Shown in pieces: positions 52,050 to 59,326 of a stretch of DNA of 64,000 nucleotides (the stretch's first letter is position 1; each line of letters starts with the position of its first letter). This DNA is from SAR324 cluster bacterium (lineage in GTDB: Bacteria; SAR324; XYD2-FULL-50-16): positions 1-64,000 of the forward strand of contig JANQGX010000088.1 of NCBI GenBank assembly GCA_028282885.1, written 5' to 3'. The translations under genes and the position numbers were made by a program. The notes under the pieces are model-generated. The model was not told the origin of the DNA. It was given only the letters and a program-made list of their open reading frames with translations, and did not search any database.

Positions 52050-52358
52050 ATATTTCTCCTTCCGGTTTTAATAACAAATCGGCGAATGAATATACACATT
52101 TCGGGATTAAAATCACCATGTTTCCCGATAGGTCTGTATTTCTGGGATCTTGGAAGTCAGGGATGACTTCCTTCGATGCTGCGAGCCTTGCACCTCATCA
52201 GGGATGGAAACATGCGTTTTCAGAAATACAGATCTTCCGGTGATAAGCCATGATGAACCATAAATAGCAACCCGAAATACATGTAAATAGATATGCAATC
52301 CCTCGTCCAAAGCTCACTTGAAAAGAGACTGGGCCAGAATCCCTGGAACTCTACTGAT
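52050..52358. other. Spacer with structured element, 309 bp
   Basis: Apart from the DksA-type gene's promoter the main content is the hairpin element at 52133-52233. No coding sequence seen. Confidence 0.5.
52133..52233. repeat. MITE/REP-like structured element, 101 bp
   Basis: Outer arms TCTGTATTTCTG (52133-52144) and CAGAAATACAGA (52222-52233) are perfectly complementary. Inside lie a second perfect hairpin, GGAAGTCA/TGACTTCC (52152-52159 and 52164-52171), and smaller pairings. Terminal inverted repeats enclosing a non-coding hairpin core suggest a miniature mobile element or a structured RNA. No second copy was noticed in this window. Confidence 0.45.
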
Positions 52359-52814
52359 TTACAGCTCCAATGTCATAAAAACACTATTAGGATCCTCCTC
52401 ATAATCGGCAAAGGGCTGAGTTGGCTTGAAACCGAATCTGGCATAGAGACCACGTGCCGGTTCAAAAAAATCCATAGCTCCCGTTTCCAGACTAAGTCGT
52501 TGATAGTTTCTCTTTTTTGCCTCATCGATCAAGTATTGTAACAGATATGAGGCAATGCCCTGTCCCCTGCTGGATTCAGCGGTACGCATTGATTTGATTT
52601 CGGCATGAGTTGCATCAAGTTGTTTCAATGCGCCACATCCGATTAATGCTTCCTGGTCCCAGACTGTCCAGAAAGTAATACCCGGTTTCTTAAGTCCCTC
52701 CAAATCCAGGTGATGATTGCTTTCAGGAGGAGATACCCTGTTCATATCCATGGAGTGCTGCTCCAGAAACCCGGCTATTTCCGGACCATTTAAATCGTCG
52801 ATTTTTATTTCCAC
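52359..52814 (-). CDS. GNAT-family N-acetyltransferase
   Basis: A 151-residue acetyltransferase. The core reads IGCGALKQLDATHAEIKSMR, then SSRGQGIASYLLQYLIDEAK and LETGAMDFFEPARGLYARFG; the LSLETG...FxPARxLYxRFGF pattern is typical of a widespread GNAT group near PanZ/YsnE-like enzymes. The fold is complete. Upstream lie a frameshifted DUF7661-like gene and a GNAT relic, so decay is active at this end of the island. Substrate unknown. Confidence 0.85.
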   Translation of the reverse strand: MEIKIDDLNGPEIAGFLEQHSMDMNRVSPPESNHHLDLEGLKKPGITFWTVWDQEALIGCGALKQLDATHAEIKSMRTAESSRGQGIASYLLQYLIDEAKKRNYQRLSLETGAMDFFEPARGLYARFGFKPTQPFADYEEDPNSVFMTLEL

Positions 52815-52931
52815 ATTTCTTCCTTCTTTGAATCAGTTGATGATCTGATTTTAAGGTTTATTGTCGAGCAAATCAACATAAGCCACAACAACCAGATCGT
52901 CGGCGATGGCATTGGATTTTATGCTCACCCA

Positions 52932-53130
52932 TTATTTAGTTTCATACACACCCTTTCCGGAGGATGTTGCTCTCTCATGGAACAGATCTTTCAGATAGCT
53001 TTCACAGAATTCGTGTGGAATATGAAGATTCTCTGCACTCTTTTTTTCCTTCACTTCCTACGATCAGTACTTGCCATTTGCAACCTGATCTCAAGATCTC
53101 CAGTTTGGTTCCGTAACCATTTAATCTCAT
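52932..53130 (-). pseudogene. DUF7661-like small gene with one frameshift
   Basis: Starting from ATG 53130 the frame reads MRLNGYGTKLEILRSGCKWQ then VLIVGSEGKK, and after a run of seven A the family pattern continues one frame over as SAENLHIPHEFCESYLKDLF then HERATSSGKGVYETK to a stop at 52932. Removing one A would restore a single frame of about 65 codons. The pattern (LEIxRxxxxW, GKKR-like turn, IPxxF, YLxDLFHExAT) resembles DUF7661, a family of short proteins. The single-base change could be recent decay or a sequencing error in the homopolymer. Confidence 0.6.
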
Positions 53131-53157
53131 ATGATAATTGATACTATACTCGCCGGA

Positions 53158-53281
53158 TTATGCATTGATGCTGCAATAAAGCATGCTGCCACCTACAGGC
53201 TCAAATCCCCGTTTCTGATAAAATCAGGCCCGATTTTTCTCTTCAATTTTATAATCGTCCTTATCGCGGTTTTTATCGCTT
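53158..53281 (-). pseudogene. C-terminal relic of a GNAT acetyltransferase
   Basis: The minus frame reads KNRA, a TGA stop, then FYQKRGFEPVGGSMLYCSIN and a stop at 53158. NRAxxFYxKRGFEPVGG is the classic C-terminal GNAT motif. The CoA-binding half cannot be found upstream. The in-frame stop and missing N-terminal part mark it as dead. Confidence 0.6.
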
Positions 53282-53398
53282 TATGAAAAGTCTTCTCCTG
53301 TGCATACATCAGAGTATTGCAAAATGCACGGATTGAAGGGATACAATATTAACCCTTTGGAAACAGGATTTTAAAGTTGCTCTGTATTTACTTCGATT

Positions 53399-53836
53399 CT
53401 ATTGACCGTAAATCTCCAGAACCGACAGAAAAATCATACCGAAAGCGGCAAGAATCCACAGGAAACTGGCGATATACACAGATTTTCTTGATCCGGGACT
53501 TCCCGCTTTTTTTCCGAACCTGGGCAGAATAATTCTGGTAACGACAATTATACCCGAAAAGTAGATATAGATACCGCTGCCAATGAGCGCGAATACAGGC
53601 CAATAAGCCATATTTGACAACATCATTATCGCCGCCGCCGGTAAGGTCCAGGAAATTGATAAGTCAACGATTCCCAGAACTTTTGGTTCAATGATGTAAA
53701 GCGTTTCATCCATCTCGTCTTCGGGTTCCAGTACTCCCAGTTTAACTGCCAGATCGGGAAGAAACAGTGACAACGATTGCCCGAGCCAGCAGATCAAACC
53801 AACCAGAACCACATAAACACCAAAAATCGTCTGCAT
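53399..53836 (-). CDS. Four-helix membrane protein of unknown function
   Basis: A 145-residue inner-membrane protein; GGAGG lies nine bases before the ATG. Helices lie at about 1-26, 62-80, 80-100 and 120-142. A conserved-looking acidic loop, LGVLEPEDEMDETLYIIEPK, sits between the first two. I do not know the family, though small proteins with this loop occur in several proteobacteria. It is the last minus-strand gene before the AT-rich flank of the phage-like cluster. Confidence 0.65.
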   Translation of the reverse strand: MQTIFGVYVVLVGLICWLGQSLSLFLPDLAVKLGVLEPEDEMDETLYIIEPKVLGIVDLSISWTLPAAAIMMLSNMAYWPVFALIGSGIYIYFSGIIVVTRIILPRFGKKAGSPGSRKSVYIASFLWILAAFGMIFLSVLEIYGQ

Positions 53837-54479
53837 GTAAAATCACCTCCGGTTATTATTCGAATTACCCGATTTTGTAGAATACGATAAGTCGCAACTA
53901 CCCTTAATAAGGTTTCAGGATAACTTTTAACACCTCTATACCAAATCTTACAAGATCGCTATTGAGAATAGTAGTGAGCCGCCGTAGCAGATCATTCTCA
54001 TAGAATATATATCTTCCTGCTGTCCCTTAAAGATTTCATAAAACCAGCGTTTGGGGATCTGTGAATCTATATGGTCAAATACACATAGTACACTTGTGAA
54101 TCAGCCTCATTAAAAAAGACACTCGGTGATCGCTTTTATAGTAAACTACCGATTACTGTCCTTAGATTCAGTCTACTTTAAAAGTCACATTCAAAGTGAA
54201 GTCCAAATTGAACACTCTGACTCTTAATGATTGAAATGTTGAAGTAACTCAATCAGTAACAAGAATATCTAACGACTTGGATTATTGATCATTGGATGAT
54301 TCCCAATCGGCAGCAGGCGATTTTTATCCATATTTCTTTCTTTGTCCGATTTAGAATTATTGTAAATTCAATATTGAAATGTGACTTTTCAGTCAGAAAT
54401 GCAATTTAAATCCTTAATTATATGATATTACAGAAATTTTCTTTTGTTCAGATTTTACATAAACCAATCGGAGGATACA
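53837..54479. other. AT-rich flank of the phage-like cluster, 643 bp
   Basis: Markedly richer in A+T than the DNA to its left, with no coding sequence. It contains the inverted pair at 54180 and 54378 and leads into the LuxR-type regulator. The change in composition suggests the left edge of an acquired region. Confidence 0.5.
54180..54389. repeat. Spaced 12-bp inverted repeat
   Basis: AAAAGTCACATT (54180-54191) and AATGTGACTTTT (54378-54389) are exact inverse copies 186 bases apart. The right copy lies about 90 bases before the regulator start. They may be paired binding sites allowing looping, or ends of a small inserted element. Confidence 0.45.
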
Positions 54480-55112
54480 TTGATAGATATTTTAATAATT
54501 GATGATCATAAGATCATTCGCGATGGAATAAAGCAGATACTATCCATTCATTCCGATATAGGGCGGATTGACGAGGCTCAAAACGGAAGGGAGGGAATTC
54601 GAAAAGCGGGCAGCAAATTATACAATGCGATTATTCTTGACATTGGCTTGCCAGATACCAACGGCATTAATGTTATGAAGGTTATCAAGCAGGATAATCC
54701 TGCTACCAACATTTTGATTTTAAGCATGTATTCCGAGCAACAGTATGCCATTAGAGCATTGAGAGCAGGGGCCTCAGGATATTTAACCAAGGAGAGTTCA
54801 GCCGATGATTTGTTAAAGGCAATTCGTATTGTGGCCAGTGGCCGAAAATACATCACAACTTCACTAGCTGAAAGAATGGCTTTGTTTCTCGATGAGCAAG
54901 TTGAATCGCCGAGATTTGAAGACCTGTCAGACCGGGAATTTATGGTGTTACAGCTAATAGCACAAGGCGAATCAATCGGCAATATCGCAAAAAGAACTCA
55001 TTTAAGTGTAAAAACAATCAGCACCTATCGAAGTCGGATTTTCACCAAAATGGGATTTACGAATAATGCTGAGCTGATTCGTTATTCAATCCAGAACAAT
55101 ATTCTTTCCTGA
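54480..55112 (+). CDS. NarL/LuxR-type response regulator, orphan
   Basis: A 210-residue response regulator. The start is TTG 54480 with GGAGG six bases upstream, giving (M)IDILIIDDH; an upstream ATG would add an unlikely 12 residues. The receiver keeps DD at 8-9, phosphoacceptor Asp54 in AIILDIGLPDTNG and Lys in YLTKESSADDLL. The LuxR helix-turn-helix is LSDREFMVLQLIAQGESIGN followed by KTISTYRSRIFTKMGF. No kinase is adjacent. It lies alone between two AT-rich spacers directly before the capsid/tail cluster, in the same direction, so it is the best candidate for its regulator. Confidence 0.9.
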   Translation: MIDILIIDDHKIIRDGIKQILSIHSDIGRIDEAQNGREGIRKAGSKLYNAIILDIGLPDTNGINVMKVIKQDNPATNILILSMYSEQQYAIRALRAGASGYLTKESSADDLLKAIRIVASGRKYITTSLAERMALFLDEQVESPRFEDLSDREFMVLQLIAQGESIGNIAKRTHLSVKTISTYRSRIFTKMGFTNNAELIRYSIQNNILS

Positions 55113-55801
55113 TCGAATATAAGGAAGCTCATAATGGATTCAAATCGTTGCTGCCTTTCATTAATTGCCAAACAGAACTAGTTGCCGGATCTGACAATAC
55201 AGATTTAAAGCTCTGTTAACCTGCCTTACTTCCGATATTCCTACATGAGTGTGTCCATTCCTCTTACATTCAACGATGTCATTCCGTTAAATTAAATAAT
55301 TGTTATTATTCTATTTTAGTAGTTGTGAGCATTCGTTTTTCACTCCATCTGATTTGAGATTCCAAGTATTACGTTTACAGTCTCCAATCTAGAAATTTCC
55401 GGGTTTGATATTCAAATCATTCATTAATACATTAATGATCATTTTAATTTTCAATAGATTATAATCGTCTCATTAAATACAATTGTGTTTTTACATCTGT
55501 CGTGTTTCCTGACATAGTGTCCGATTAATCAATCGAATGCACTTTTTTCAAAACGAAAATAGCCCAAAAACACCCATGGTTAAATGCTTATCCACGAATT
55601 TCTTTTTCTCCTACACAAAATGTATTACTTCTCCTACAGACATATTCCTACATCTCAATAAGTATATAAACACCGATTCAATTGAATCCAGAAATGAAAA
55701 CTCTCTTAAATCCTGAGTTTGAAATTCTCTTTGGCAACGATTAATCCTTTCAAAGATTATCGTTATTTTCAGATGATTGTTTAATTTAGGATCTTGTTAA
55801 G
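55113..55801. other. AT-rich promoter region of the cluster, 689 bp
   Basis: No gene seen on either strand. The region is very AT-rich, with several short near-palindromes around 55415-55475, and is long enough for extensive regulation. It separates the LuxR-type regulator from the first cluster gene. Confidence 0.5.
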
Positions 55802-56236
55802 TTGACAAAACCAATTATGTCGACAGATGGCCTGGTTGAAAAAAGATTTGAATTTCCCAACGGAACTGTAATCCGCGCATATGACTATGAGTGTGGATAT
55901 GAGTACCAGCCCCGGTTACAATATAGGAAGGACACATCTCCCAATTTGGTAAACCTCGCCAATTATCAAGTGAATGGGTTTCTCGTTGTTAAATTAAGTG
56001 ATTATGTAAACATAAAAAAGGCCATTGCCGAGAAGGAACGTTCAAAAGCCAACGTCAATGCCACTTTGGCGTTTACATTCAAAGGGTATCAGCTAATTCA
56101 AAATGTAAAAGAGATTAAAATCTATCTTCAGAAAATTGCCTATAACGCAAATGTCCACGCTCCGGAGGATTCTGTTCTGATTCGATACTTAGCAAAAGAG
56201 CTGGACGAGACAATTGTTGAAACCACGACACAATGA
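55802..56236 (+). CDS. Unknown protein, first gene of the phage-like cluster
   Basis: A 144-residue protein of no family I recognise. The start is TTG 55802 or ATG 55817; ribosome sites are weak for both. It has an aromatic, beta-like N-terminal part (FPNGTVIRAYDYECGYEYQP) and a helical second half (NIKKAIAEKERSKANV, YLAKELDETIVE). No membrane segment. In Mu-like phages this position would hold head or packaging genes, yet nothing here resembles a terminase, portal or protease. Confidence 0.65.
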   Translation: MTKPIMSTDGLVEKRFEFPNGTVIRAYDYECGYEYQPRLQYRKDTSPNLVNLANYQVNGFLVVKLSDYVNIKKAIAEKERSKANVNATLAFTFKGYQLIQNVKEIKIYLQKIAYNANVHAPEDSVLIRYLAKELDETIVETTTQ

Positions 56237-56319
56237 TCCGGCGTAATCTATTGGTAATAACCTGACAGATATATCCACATTAATCACCAAATGGCTGGAA
56301 AATCCACAGTCGTTGAAGG

Positions 56320-56784
56320 ATGAGAGCTTTGAAAGACAGCATCTTTAACACCCTAAAAATTGGAAAAGCCCCGGGGAATCAAAATGGCTCAATCGCAAAC
56401 CAGCTTACCAGTTTGGTAGCGAAAGAGAAAAAGGATAGAATTCTCAATTTTTGTGAAGTCATTATAAAAAATGTTCAACACCCACTCCAACAACTACATC
56501 GTAATGATGAAGAGCACGCCTTCAGGCATAATCTGATCTCATTCATGGAAACCCTCGATTTTCAACAACTGGAATTCTTCCAAGGTTTTATTTTGAGCCT
56601 TGTTTGTGAGAGCAGTGAAGAAGGTCCTGCAAAAAATCAATCTGAGTCATGTTTTTCAGAAAAAAATAGCGAGATAAGCGAAGAAGAAAAAACACACAGA
56701 GAAATTGTTAACTATCAAAAACAATATGGATGTCGGTACGATCAAGCAGCCGCAGAAGTATTCCGACAGGATCTTCAAAAATAA
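56320..56784 (+). CDS. Unknown helical protein of the phage-like cluster
   Basis: A 154-residue protein, probably helical, with an acidic Ser/Glu-rich linker (CFSEKNSEISEEEKTHRE) before a short C-terminal helix REIVNYQKQYGCRYDQAAAE. The start may be ATG 56320 or the TTG three codons later, which is better spaced from AAGG. I do not recognise it. Its position directly before the capsid gene is where phages often keep a scaffold or protease-scaffold gene, and its acidic helical make-up would suit a scaffold, but this is inference from position only. A triple 15-bp repeat begins within its last codons. Confidence 0.6.
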   Translation: MRALKDSIFNTLKIGKAPGNQNGSIANQLTSLVAKEKKDRILNFCEVIIKNVQHPLQQLHRNDEEHAFRHNLISFMETLDFQQLEFFQGFILSLVCESSEEGPAKNQSESCFSEKNSEISEEEKTHREIVNYQKQYGCRYDQAAAEVFRQDLQK

Positions 56785-56824
56785 GGTCTTAGCGAATAAG
56801 GTCTTAGCGAATAAGGTCTTAGCG
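56780..56824 (+). repeat. Three tandem copies of a 15-bp unit before the capsid gene
   Basis: AATAAGGTCTTAGCG occurs three times in a row (56780-56794, 56795-56809, 56810-56824). Each unit carries TAAGG, a Shine-Dalgarno-like core, and the last copy is about nine bases before the capsid ATG at 56826. In the frame of the upstream gene each unit also repeats the TAA stop. Copy-number change would shift spacing by 15 bases without changing either protein. Confidence 0.85.
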
Positions 56825-56825
56825 A

Positions 56826-57791
56826 ATGATGAAGGAGACTTATACCACACACAATAATCACCCTGTTTTAGTGAACATGGCCCGCGCGTATCAGAACGAT
56901 CACTTCATCGCGCAACAGGTTTTTCCGGAGATAATTGTGGATACCGATATGTTGGATGTGCCGGTCTTTGATATGTCGGTTTTTAAGCTGCCCGCTGTTC
57001 AACGGTCTTTGTACTCCGATGCCAATTTGCTGGAATCAAATGTTACCTATCAAACAATTAAACTTGAGAAGGCAGACTTATCTGTTCTGATTGACAGGAA
57101 AGAACTCCAAACAACAACGTATGCTTCTGATAAATTTAAAGCCCTAATGCAGTTGAAAACGCAGAAGGTAAAAGGGGCCAAGGAAGGAGTCCTTCTTTCT
57201 CTGGAAGACCGGGCAGCACGAGCGGTACAAGATTTAAAAACCTATGATCCGGAAAATACATTAATTATAACTTCGGATGCCAGTCGGTTCGATTCTGATA
57301 GTTCCGACCCCCATGGCGTAATCCAGGATTGCAAAAAAATAGTGCACAAAAAAATAGCAAGGGAACCAAATACTTTAACTCTATCCTGGAATGTTTACAC
57401 GACCCTGAAAAACCATCTACAGCTTAGGTCGTTTTCATCCTGTAATCGGAATACTGTTAATATAGAGACTCTGAAAGAGCTGTTCGAAATCGATCATATT
57501 TTTGTGGGTAAGGCGTTGAAACTGAATGATGGTGGTAAACTGGAAAGTGTGTGGAACAGCAATGTGGTATTGGCATATCAGCCTGATTTTCAGTCAGTCT
57601 GTAAGCCTGCTTTTAGTCAGACCTATCGGCACAGGGATTATCCATATGCAACGGAATACTGGATCGATAATGAAAAGGAGGTCTTAGCCATCAAATACGG
57701 AGACCTTTTAAAGATGAAGATCATAGGACCTGAAGCCGGATTTCTAATAGCAGGGACCTTGAATGAAAAGAGCCAAACGCATGACAAATGA
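56826..57791 (+). CDS. Major capsid protein (HK97-fold phage type)
   Basis: A 321-residue protein with the typical layout of Mu-like and E-type major capsid proteins. It opens NHPVLVNMARAYQNDHFIAQ QVFPEI, the usual DPxLTNIAxxYxNxxFIAxxVFP block. The centre has SDPHGVIQDCKKIVHKK then REPNTLTLSWNVYTTLKNH, matching DPxxDVxxAxxxI and PNTLVMxxxVFxxL. The end shows LKELFEIDHIFVGKAL and SNVVLAYQP. The length is normal, so the shell protein is intact. No portal, protease or terminase gene lies upstream. It could form a true phage head or an encapsulin-like shell; the sequence alone does not decide. Confidence 0.85.
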   Translation: MMKETYTTHNNHPVLVNMARAYQNDHFIAQQVFPEIIVDTDMLDVPVFDMSVFKLPAVQRSLYSDANLLESNVTYQTIKLEKADLSVLIDRKELQTTTYASDKFKALMQLKTQKVKGAKEGVLLSLEDRAARAVQDLKTYDPENTLIITSDASRFDSDSSDPHGVIQDCKKIVHKKIAREPNTLTLSWNVYTTLKNHLQLRSFSSCNRNTVNIETLKELFEIDHIFVGKALKLNDGGKLESVWNSNVVLAYQPDFQSVCKPAFSQTYRHRDYPYATEYWIDNEKEVLAIKYGDLLKMKIIGPEAGFLIAGTLNEKSQTHDK

Positions 57792-57910
57792 AGATTCAAA
57801 TCGCGGGTTTGTAAACAATTTACCGATGATCCGCCTGAAATTTTATTAAAGCCTTATTTCAGTTAACCAACACCGAGAATTTAAACCAAATTGAGCTGTC
57901 AGTTTAACAT

Positions 57911-58477
57911 ATGGGAACAATCGTCATTGCCAATCGCCGAATTCTGCATGATCAAATTCAAGAACCAGGCTCTATCTTTGAGATTGATGAGAAAGATCTT
58001 GGAAGACTGGTAAACCGGAATCTGGTGGTTGTCTCCAATACCGGTACGGATAAAACTCCTGATGAGAAAAACACAGAACTCTTAAAGGAACCCGCACCAC
58101 TAAGTAAAGTGGATAATCCGGATGGATATGCGGAACCGTCAAATACATCTCACCACAGGATTGAGGAAAAAGATAATCCGGTAATGATAAATCAAAACGG
58201 GCAGGAAACAGAGCCGTCATTAATCCCGGACGATGGCAATCTCGTGAAACAGGAGAAAGAACTGAAAGAACGAAAGATGAGAATCTTCATAGAAGAAAAC
58301 AATCTCTTCGACAGGGAGAAGGAGTTGGAACGAAAAACCGCAAAGCTTGCTCACAAAGAGCACTATCTTCCGGATTTAAGCGAAAATGCCCAGGGGGGCT
58401 CCGTGAATATTAAGAGGGATGCCCGAAATTCCGTCGCCAAAACAAGCAAAAGCTTGATTCGAACGGCTATGAGATAA
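57911..58477 (+). CDS. DUF7210-like phage protein with charged coiled coil
   Basis: A 188-residue protein. The first 45 residues (MGTIVIANRRILHDQ, EPGSIFEIDEKDLGRLVNRN) resemble the small DUF7210-type domain found after the capsid gene in Mu-like phages (gp35 position). The middle is disordered and Pro/Asn/Glu-rich; about 115-165 forms a charged coiled coil (KQEKELKERKMRIF, DREKELERKTAKLAHKE). The extended tail is unusual for the family. The order after the capsid matches Mu, which supports the assignment. Confidence 0.6.
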   Translation: MGTIVIANRRILHDQIQEPGSIFEIDEKDLGRLVNRNLVVVSNTGTDKTPDEKNTELLKEPAPLSKVDNPDGYAEPSNTSHHRIEEKDNPVMINQNGQETEPSLIPDDGNLVKQEKELKERKMRIFIEENNLFDREKELERKTAKLAHKEHYLPDLSENAQGGSVNIKRDARNSVAKTSKSLIRTAMR

Positions 58478-58496
58478 GACTAAACCACGAAAGACA

Positions 58497-59006
58497 ATGA
58501 TCGAAAAAATATCAACCTGTCTGATCGAAACCTGCACGGGTATTGGCATTAATGAAAATGCTATTTTTCCTGCGCGGAGTACACCGGAGATAATTCAATA
58601 TGACCCAAGCGCCAGGTTCGAGATATTGGACTCAACACATAGATTTTTCAATCCAAGAATTGAGCGCAGACTATCGACCACCACACACTGTCAAATTTTA
58701 AAGGTTTTCGCCGAAATCAGCACTTTGGTCAACCTGTCTTTTATCAGTGTTAGTGAAAACTCCCTGGAAAATCTGCACAGCGATTTTCTAAAAAATATTC
58801 CGGCGACAATTGCCAGGGATGAATACATGGATATTATCATACGCCCTCTTCAATCAAATAGAGGTGATTATGAAGAAAACACCGGAGATCCTGTCGACTA
58901 TAAACGATTAACCATAAAAATCCAGTTTGATTCAGAGAGTTATGAATCGACTGTGGAACCGTTGGTAAAAAATATCAATTTGGTTCCCACATCATACTCA
59001 ACCTGA
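58497..59006 (+). CDS. Probable tail terminator / gp37-like protein
   Basis: A 169-residue protein with mixed alpha/beta make-up and no membrane segment. Sequence similarity to the Mu gp37 (DUF1834) family is weak, but the position (between the DUF7210-like gene and the sheath), the size, and the N-terminal helix MIEKISTCLIETCTGIGINE fit a tail terminator that caps the tube and joins it to the neck. I rely mostly on gene order. Confidence 0.5.
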   Translation: MIEKISTCLIETCTGIGINENAIFPARSTPEIIQYDPSARFEILDSTHRFFNPRIERRLSTTTHCQILKVFAEISTLVNLSFISVSENSLENLHSDFLKNIPATIARDEYMDIIIRPLQSNRGDYEENTGDPVDYKRLTIKIQFDSESYESTVEPLVKNINLVPTSYST

Positions 59007-59044
59007 TTCCAACCAGCGAAGTATTAATCACATATGAGGAAACA

Positions 59045-59326
59045 ATGATTTTTTCCAAAAACGATAAAAAAATCCCTGAAGACCAACTCACAGAAGAACC
59101 GGACAACAACGACAACCACGCTGACAGCAAGCCAAAACAGGAAAAAAGAAAAAAATTGTTTGCTAAAATGAGAACCATTGCCTGGTATTGCAGCGAAGGC
59201 GATGTCAAACCATGGATCAAGGCAGGAATGATGGCGTTGAAACAGTGGGATGAAGATACCCAAGTGACCCGTCAGGAATTTAAAAACGGGTTGGAGGAGT
59301 TTAACTCGAGACCTCAAGGAGGCTAA
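59045..59326 (+). CDS. Small protein preceding the sheath gene
   Basis: A 93-residue protein with GAGG five bases before its ATG. The first half is charged and disordered (PEEPDNNDNH-like region, KPKQEKRKKLF); the second half is helical with two Trp (IAWYCSEGDVKPWIKAGMMA). It occupies the position of Mu gp38 but is longer than the usual DUF2635 protein and I cannot assign it. Its stop directly abuts the sheath start (TAAATG), so they are translationally coupled. Confidence 0.6.
   Translation: MIFSKNDKKIPEDQLTEEPDNNDNHADSKPKQEKRKKLFAKMRTIAWYCSEGDVKPWIKAGMMALKQWDEDTQVTRQEFKNGLEEFNSRPQGG

Noticed and set aside
55591-55600. Single DnaA-box-like TTATCCACG as an origin signal
   Set aside because: One near-match without a cluster, dnaA or dnaN neighbours, or a DNA-unwinding pattern is not evidence of an origin.
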